From assembly GCF_000264375.1 (NCBI RefSeq), contig NZ_AJXW01000043.1:248001-312000 (forward strand): a stretch of 64,000 nucleotides of DNA, written 5' to 3'. Under the pieces are notes generated by a model. It was given only the letters and a program-made list of their open reading frames with translations. It searched no databases and was not told the origin of the DNA. The DNA is from Rhodanobacter thiooxydans LCS2. GTDB taxonomy: Bacteria > Pseudomonadota > Gammaproteobacteria > Xanthomonadales > Rhodanobacteraceae. Shown in pieces: positions 59,076-64,000 of the stretch (its first letter is position 1; each line of letters begins with the position of its first letter). Made by a program: the position numbers and the translations under genes.

Positions 59076-62000
59076 ATGAACGCCCTTCGCTCCATGGCAG
59101 GTGCCCGCCTGGCGGCGGCCCGCGACAAGGCCCGGCAGCTGTACCGCTCGCACCGCGCGCGCAAGGCCACACTGATCGCCACCGTCGTGCTGGTGGTGTT
59201 TGGCCTGCTCGGCTTCTTCGCCGCGCCGCCGATCATCCGCGGCCAGATCGAGAAGCGCGCCAGCGCGGCGCTGTCGCGACCGGTGACGCTGGGCGCGGTG
59301 CACTTCAATCCCTACACCCTGCGTCTGCAGCTGGACCGCCTGCATATCGCCGACCGCGACGGCCGCTCGCCGTTCGTGGACATCGACCAGGCGGTGATCA
59401 ACGCCTCCTGGACCTCGCTGTTCCGCCGCGCGCCGGTACTGGACGAGTTGCGCCTGCAGCACCCGCGGATCCGCATCGTGCGCACCGCGGACGGGCGCTT
59501 CAACTTCACCGACCTGGTGGAGCGCTACGCCGCGAAGCCCGCCGATCCGAAGGCGCCGCCGGCACGCTTCGCGCTGTCCAACATCACCGTGCACGCCGGC
59601 GACATCCAGTTCGACGACCAGCTGGGCAAGGCCAGCCACCACGTCGAGCAGCTGGAACTGGGCATCCCCTTCATCGCCAACCTGCCCAGCGACACCGACG
59701 TGTTCGTGCAGCCACTACTGTCGCTGCGTGTGGACGGCAGCCCGCTGCGCGTCGACGGCCAGACCAGGCCGTTCGCCGATACCCGCGAAACGGTGATGCA
59801 TTTCCAGTTCGAGCAGTTGGACCTGCCCCGCTACCTGGCCTACACCCCCACGCCGCTGCCGCTGGCCATCCCCAAGGGGCAACTCGGCGGGAATCTCGAC
59901 CTGCACTTCGTGCAGACCAAGCCCACGCCGCAACTGCAACTGACCGGCCACCTGCAACTGGATGACTTTGCGCTGGCCAGCAACCGTGGCGAGCCGATCC
60001 TCGAACTCGGCCACGGCAACGCCGAGCTGGTCGACGTGCAGCCGCTGCTCGCGCGCTACCGGTTGGGCGCGCTGCGGCTGGACCAGGCCCGCCTGCACTA
60101 CACCCAGGGTGCCGGTGGCCACAGCAACTTCGACAACTTCACCGCCAGCCCGGCACCGCCCGCCTCCACCGCCACGGCAACGCCGACCGACCTGCGCATC
60201 GCCTCGCTGGCGCTGACGAACAGCGCCATTCGCTACACCGACGCCACGCAGCACGAGCTGGCCCTCGACGGTCTGCACGGCAGCCTGCAGGGCCTGAGCC
60301 TGCAACCGGCGCCCGCCGGCCGGATCGACCTGGCCGCCCGGCTGGGCGGCGGCGAGCTGTCGGCCAAGGGCACGCTGGATCTGGCCGCCAGCCGGCTGGC
60401 GGCCCATCTCGGCCTCAACCAAGTGGACGTGGCCCCGCTACAGGCGATGGCGCCGCCGATGGCCGCACGGGTGACCAAGGGCAAGCTCGACGCCGATGGC
60501 CAGCTGCAGCTCGACTGGGGCAAGGCCGTCAACGTGCATCTGGCCGATGCGCGCGCCGCGGTCAGCGACTTCGCGCTCGAAACGGCGTCGAAGGAGCACG
60601 GCACCCCGCTGGCGTGGAACAGGCTGGAAGCGGAGATCCGCCTGCTCGACCTGGCCAGTCGCCAGGCGCAGCTGGGCGCGGTCACCGCCAGCGGCCTCAG
60701 CCTGGACGTGCAGCGCCGGCGCAACGGCGCGATCAGCCTGCTGGAACTGCTCGCGCCGCCGGGGGCCCCGCGGAAGGCCGCAGCGGACCCGGGCGCGCCC
60801 TGGCGCTGGAGCATCGCCCACCTGGGCCTCGACGGCGGCGCGGTCGACTTCACCGACCAGGCGGTTGGTGGCAAGCCCGTCGTCGTGCAGCTGAAATCGC
60901 TCAAGGGCAACCTCGACGAGCTGGACGACAAGCTGGGCGAGGCGCGCCCGTTCAAGCTGGAAGGCGCCATCGACCGCGGCAGCTTCACCGCCTCCGGCAA
61001 GCTGCGGCCCTCGCCACTGGGCGCCGACCTGCAACTGTCCACCAGACAACTGGACATCGCCCGCTTCGAGCCGTACATCAGCGTGTCGCTGAACGTCGTC
61101 GTGGCCGGCGCCCAGGTCACCAGCAACGGCAAGCTGCACTACGACGGCCGCGGCGACACGCCGAAGCTGCGCTACCGCGGCAACGCCGCGCTGGAGCGCG
61201 TGCGCGTGCAGGACAAGCTCACCGGCGACGACTTCCTGCGCTGGCGCACGCTCAACGTCTCGAACCTCGACGCCGAGATCGGCCGGGGTGCGCCGCGCAT
61301 GCACCTCGGCTCCCTGGTGCTCACCTCGTTCTATGCACGCATGATCATCAACGCGGACGGCAAGCTGAACCTGTCCGACGTGGTCGCCTCGCCAGAGGCC
61401 GCGCCGGTGTCGGTGACCCGCGCCACTACCACGCCGACCGCGCCGCCGCCGAAGCCGGCGCCGTCCGCACCGGCGGCGGTCACCAGTACGTCGGTCGCGG
61501 CAGCCGCGACACCGGCAGCGCCCCCGGCCGACATCCGTATCGGCGGCATTACCCTGGTCAACGGCCAGCTCAACTACACCGACAACTTCATCAAGCCCAA
61601 CTACACCGCCAACCTCACCAAGCTCACCGGCCGGATCGGCGCGTTCGGCACCACTCCGGGCGATCCGCCGGCCGCGCTGTCGGTGCAGGCGGCGCTGGAC
61701 GACAGCTCGCCGGTGGACATCGACGGCAGCATCAACCCGCTGCAGCCGGTGGCGTTCCTGGACATCAAGGGCAAGGCCAACGAGGTGGAGCTCACCCGCC
61801 TGGCCGCCTACTCCACCAAGTACACCGGCTATCCAATCACCGCCGGCAAACTCAGCGCAGACGTCCACTACATGCTGGACCAGCGCAAGCTCAACGCCGA
61901 CAACCACATCTTCATCACCCAGCTCACCTTCGGCGAGCGCAGCGAGAGCCCCGGCATCAGGCATCTGCCGGTGAAGCTGGCGGTGGCACTGCTCAAGGAC

Positions 62001-62729
62001 ACTCAGGGCAACATCGACGTGAACGTGCCGGTGTCCGGCTCGCTGGACGATCCACAGTTCAGCCTGGGCGGAATGATCTGGCGCGCCTTCGGCAACCTGA
62101 TCGCCAAGGCTGTCACCGCGCCGTTCCGCCTGCTGGCCGGCGCCTTCGGCGGCCATGAGGACCTTGGCTACGTCGAGTTCGCGCCGGGTTCCGCGGTGCT
62201 CGACGCGAAGGCGCAGGAACGTCTGGGCAAGATCGTGGCGCTGCTGCAGCAGAAGCCGTCGCTGAAGCTCGGCATCGTCGGCCGGGTCGACCCGAGCAAG
62301 GACCAGGACGGCCTGCGCAAGGTCACGGTGGACAACCTGGTGCGCCGCGAGAAGGCGCTAGACACCGCGGGCAAGAACGCCGACACCTCGGATGCGGCGC
62401 TGGCCACGGTCGACGTCACCCCCGACGAATACGAGAAATACCTCAAGCGCGCCTATCGCCACGACGACCTCCAGGACAAGCCGCGCAACTTCCTCGGCCT
62501 GAAAAAATCGCTCGAACCCGACGAGATGCGCAGCCTGATGGAAACCGGCGTGCCGGTGGACGCCAAGGCCATGCACGCGCTGGCCGAGCGCCGCGCCGCG
62601 GCGGTGCAGGCCTGGCTGAAAGGCAAGCTGGACGACACGCGCATGTCGCTGCAGGAACCCAAGCTCGACGCCCAGGGCATCGACGACAAGGGCAAGACCA
62701 CGCGCGTGGATTTCGGCCTGAAGCAGTAG
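59076..62729 (+). CDS. DUF748 (AsmA-like) envelope protein
   Basis: 1217 aa. One N-terminal membrane segment (LIATVVLVVFGLLGFFAAPP) is followed by a long periplasmic beta-repeat region with several AsmA/DUF748-type units, for example RPVTLGAVHFNPYTLRLQLD and LPLAIPKGQLGGNLDLHFVQ. A Pro/Ala/Thr-rich linker lies near 775-810. The end (about 1030-1217) has an OmpA-like patch (FAPGSAVLDAKAQERLGKIV). Such bridge-like proteins are now linked to phospholipid transport to the outer membrane. It is in the middle of the tdh-kbl run; no functional link with threonine metabolism is evident. Confidence 0.88.
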   Translation: MNALRSMAGARLAAARDKARQLYRSHRARKATLIATVVLVVFGLLGFFAAPPIIRGQIEKRASAALSRPVTLGAVHFNPYTLRLQLDRLHIADRDGRSPFVDIDQAVINASWTSLFRRAPVLDELRLQHPRIRIVRTADGRFNFTDLVERYAAKPADPKAPPARFALSNITVHAGDIQFDDQLGKASHHVEQLELGIPFIANLPSDTDVFVQPLLSLRVDGSPLRVDGQTRPFADTRETVMHFQFEQLDLPRYLAYTPTPLPLAIPKGQLGGNLDLHFVQTKPTPQLQLTGHLQLDDFALASNRGEPILELGHGNAELVDVQPLLARYRLGALRLDQARLHYTQGAGGHSNFDNFTASPAPPASTATATPTDLRIASLALTNSAIRYTDATQHELALDGLHGSLQGLSLQPAPAGRIDLAARLGGGELSAKGTLDLAASRLAAHLGLNQVDVAPLQAMAPPMAARVTKGKLDADGQLQLDWGKAVNVHLADARAAVSDFALETASKEHGTPLAWNRLEAEIRLLDLASRQAQLGAVTASGLSLDVQRRRNGAISLLELLAPPGAPRKAAADPGAPWRWSIAHLGLDGGAVDFTDQAVGGKPVVVQLKSLKGNLDELDDKLGEARPFKLEGAIDRGSFTASGKLRPSPLGADLQLSTRQLDIARFEPYISVSLNVVVAGAQVTSNGKLHYDGRGDTPKLRYRGNAALERVRVQDKLTGDDFLRWRTLNVSNLDAEIGRGAPRMHLGSLVLTSFYARMIINADGKLNLSDVVASPEAAPVSVTRATTTPTAPPPKPAPSAPAAVTSTSVAAAATPAAPPADIRIGGITLVNGQLNYTDNFIKPNYTANLTKLTGRIGAFGTTPGDPPAALSVQAALDDSSPVDIDGSINPLQPVAFLDIKGKANEVELTRLAAYSTKYTGYPITAGKLSADVHYMLDQRKLNADNHIFITQLTFGERSESPGIRHLPVKLAVALLKDTQGNIDVNVPVSGSLDDPQFSLGGMIWRAFGNLIAKAVTAPFRLLAGAFGGHEDLGYVEFAPGSAVLDAKAQERLGKIVALLQQKPSLKLGIVGRVDPSKDQDGLRKVTVDNLVRREKALDTAGKNADTSDAALATVDVTPDEYEKYLKRAYRHDDLQDKPRNFLGLKKSLEPDEMRSLMETGVPVDAKAMHALAERRAAAVQAWLKGKLDDTRMSLQEPKLDAQGIDDKGKTTRVDFGLKQ

Positions 62730-62742
62730 CGCTCATAGGCTC

Positions 62743-62773
62743 GGCGCCGTGGCTTCCTTCCCAGCACGGCGCC
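62743..62773. terminator. hairpin between the DUF748 gene and kbl
   Basis: GGCGCCGTG (62743-62751) and CACGGCGCC (62765-62773) form a perfect 9-bp stem with a 13-base loop. No T tract follows, so termination is only a possibility. Confidence 0.4.
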
Positions 62774-62815
62774 AAGCGGTCAAAATAGCGTTTTGCCCAC
62801 CGGCGGGAATTCCCC

Positions 62816-64000
62816 ATGAGCTACTCAGCCAAGGCGCGCTACGCCAGCGAACTCGACGCCATTCGCGAACAGGGCCTGTTCAAGGCCGAGCGCATCATCA
62901 CCTCGCCGCAATCCGCCGAGATCGAGCTGCAAGGCGGCCGCAGGGTGCTGAATTTCTGCGCCAACAACTACCTTGGCCTGGCCGACCATCCTGCAGTGAT
63001 CCAGGCCGCCAAGGACGCGCTGGACACGCACGGTTTCGGCATGGCCAGCGTGCGCTTCATCTGCGGCACGCAGGACCTGCACAAGCAGCTGGAAGCGAAG
63101 ATCGCCGAGTTCTTCGGCACCGAGGACAGCATCCTCTACGCCGCCTGCTTCGACGCCAACGGCGGTCTGTTCGAACCGCTGCTGGGCGAGCAGGACGCGG
63201 TGATCTCCGACGCGCTGAACCACGCCTCGATCATCGACGGCATCCGCCTGTGCAAGGCCAAGCGCTTTCGCTACGCCAACAGCGACATGGCCGACCTGGA
63301 GCAGCAGCTGCAGGCCGCCGATGCGGCCGGCGCACGCACCAAGCTGATCTCGACCGATGGCGCGTTCTCGATGGACGGCTTCATCGCCAAGCTCGACCAG
63401 ATCACTGCGCTGGCGGCGAAGTACGACGCCATGGTGCACATCGACGAATGCCACTGCACCGGTTTCCTCGGCGACAGCGGCCGCGGCTCGGCCGAGGTCA
63501 ACGGCGTGATGGACAAGATCGACATCTTCACCGGCACGCTGGGCAAGGCGCTCGGTGGCGCGCTGGGCGGCTTCACCACCGGCCGCAGGGAAGTGATCGA
63601 GCTGCTGCGCCAGCGCTCGCGCCCGTACCTGTTCTCCAACTCGCTGCCGCCGCACGTGGTCGCTGCGGCGATCAAGGTGTTCGACATGCTCTCCAGCGCG
63701 GGCGAGCTGCGCGAGAAGCTCAGGGAAAACACCCGCTACTTCCGCGATCGGATGACCGCCGCCGGCTTCGACATCAAGCCGGGCGTGCACCCGATCGTGC
63801 CAGTGATGATCTACGACGCGCCGAAGGCGCAGGCGATGGCCGCTGCCCTGCTGGACGAAGGCATCTACGTCACCGGTTTCTTCTACCCCGTAGTGCCGCA
63901 GGGCCAGGCGCGTATCCGCACCCAGATGAGCGCGGCACACACCCGCGAGCATCTCGACCGGGCCATCGCCGCATTCACCAAGGTGGGCCGGAAGCTGGGC
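62816..64000 (+). CDS. kbl: glycine C-acetyltransferase (2-amino-3-ketobutyrate CoA ligase), 3' end cut by window
   Basis: 395 codons from the ATG at 62816 ([15 protein letters not shown]) to the window edge with no stop; E. coli Kbl has 398, so only a few residues are missing. It is a PLP enzyme of the alpha-oxoamine synthase family that splits 2-amino-3-ketobutyrate with CoA into glycine and acetyl-CoA. Motifs are [34 protein letters not shown] (first 20 residues) and the PLP-lysine segment [16 protein letters not shown]. With tdh it converts threonine to glycine. Confidence 0.96.
   Translation, partial: MSYSAKARYASELDAIREQGLFKAERIITSPQSAEIELQGGRRVLNFCANNYLGLADHPAVIQAAKDALDTHGFGMASVRFICGTQDLHKQLEAKIAEFFGTEDSILYAACFDANGGLFEPLLGEQDAVISDALNHASIIDGIRLCKAKRFRYANSDMADLEQQLQAADAAGARTKLISTDGAFSMDGFIAKLDQITALAAKYDAMVHIDECHCTGFLGDSGRGSAEVNGVMDKIDIFTGTLGKALGGALGGFTTGRREVIELLRQRSRPYLFSNSLPPHVVAAAIKVFDMLSSAGELREKLRENTRYFRDRMTAAGFDIKPGVHPIVPVMIYDAPKAQAMAAALLDEGIYVTGFFYPVVPQGQARIRTQMSAAHTREHLDRAIAAFTKVGRKLG

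Noticed and set aside
62743-62773. A strong intrinsic terminator before kbl
   Set aside because: The 9-bp stem has no T tract after it, so it is listed only as a low-confidence hairpin.

Overview
This 64 kb window is one contiguous, GC-rich, densely coded bacterial chromosome segment. Gene content and order (clpS-clpA with infA, a miaA-hfq-hflX-hflK-hflC-DUF2065-purA block, an mnmA-hflD pair, dadA-alr facing an Lrp regulator, paired S46 dipeptidyl-peptidases, REP elements with a RAYT transposase) point to a gammaproteobacterium of the Xanthomonadales, most likely Rhodanobacteraceae (Rhodanobacter/Dyella-like). The assignment rests on recognised proteins and synteny, not on a database search.

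Layout. 0-6.6 kb: an FHA membrane protein, a small PHA-system protein, infA, then clpA and clpS on the minus strand, followed by a Nudix hydrolase, mnmA and hflD, tightly coupled on the plus strand. 6.8-13.8 kb: a phosphate-starvation block with a Porin_O_P-type porin, RNase T, pstS-pstC-pstA-pstB and phoU. PHO-box-like repeats precede both the porin and pstS, and a strong hairpin lies between pstS and pstC. 13.8-18.2 kb: the guanidinium exporter gene sugE behind a guanidine-II (mini-ykkC) riboswitch, a small membrane protein, rlmB, rnr and tRNA-Leu(CAG) with its own promoter. 18.3-25.6 kb: a LysR regulator divergent from a secreted tandem lumazine-binding-like protein, a VOC protein, gcvP behind a tandem glycine riboswitch, and a PAS-GGDEF diguanylate cyclase. 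25.8-29.6 kb: an ECF sigma factor and a membrane anti-sigma factor, divergent from a secreted subtilisin-like protease and an alanine-rich secreted protein without aromatic residues.

29.6-40.6 kb is the accessory island: a type I restriction-modification operon in which hsdM, hsdS and hsdR are interleaved with a GIY-YIG gene, an unknown gene, a DUF5655/PD-(D/E)XK-like gene and a nucleotidyltransferase/HEPN pair. Upstream are a MazE/MazF-like toxin-antitoxin pair and a small RSH-type HD hydrolase. Short palindromic repeats and a 21-bp tandem repeat surround the GIY-YIG gene. 40.7-44.5 kb: alr-dadA divergent from an Lrp regulator, then a RAYT transposase bracketed by its REP sequences. 44.5-50.9 kb: the purA-hflC-hflK-hflX-hfq-miaA block, with a histidine-rich Hfq tail. 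51-64 kb: tandem DPP7-like and DPP11-like peptidases, a putative secreted glycosidase, tdh, a DUF748 AsmA-like giant and kbl, which runs off the window end a few codons before its stop.

The genes form several working units: Pho-controlled phosphate import across both membranes; threonine breakdown to glycine (tdh, kbl) and glycine-responsive cleavage (gcvP); D-/L-alanine catabolism (alr, dadA, Lrp); guanidine efflux under a riboswitch; peptide scavenging by S46 enzymes; and a defence island. No intergenic stretch longer than 300 bases exists in the window.
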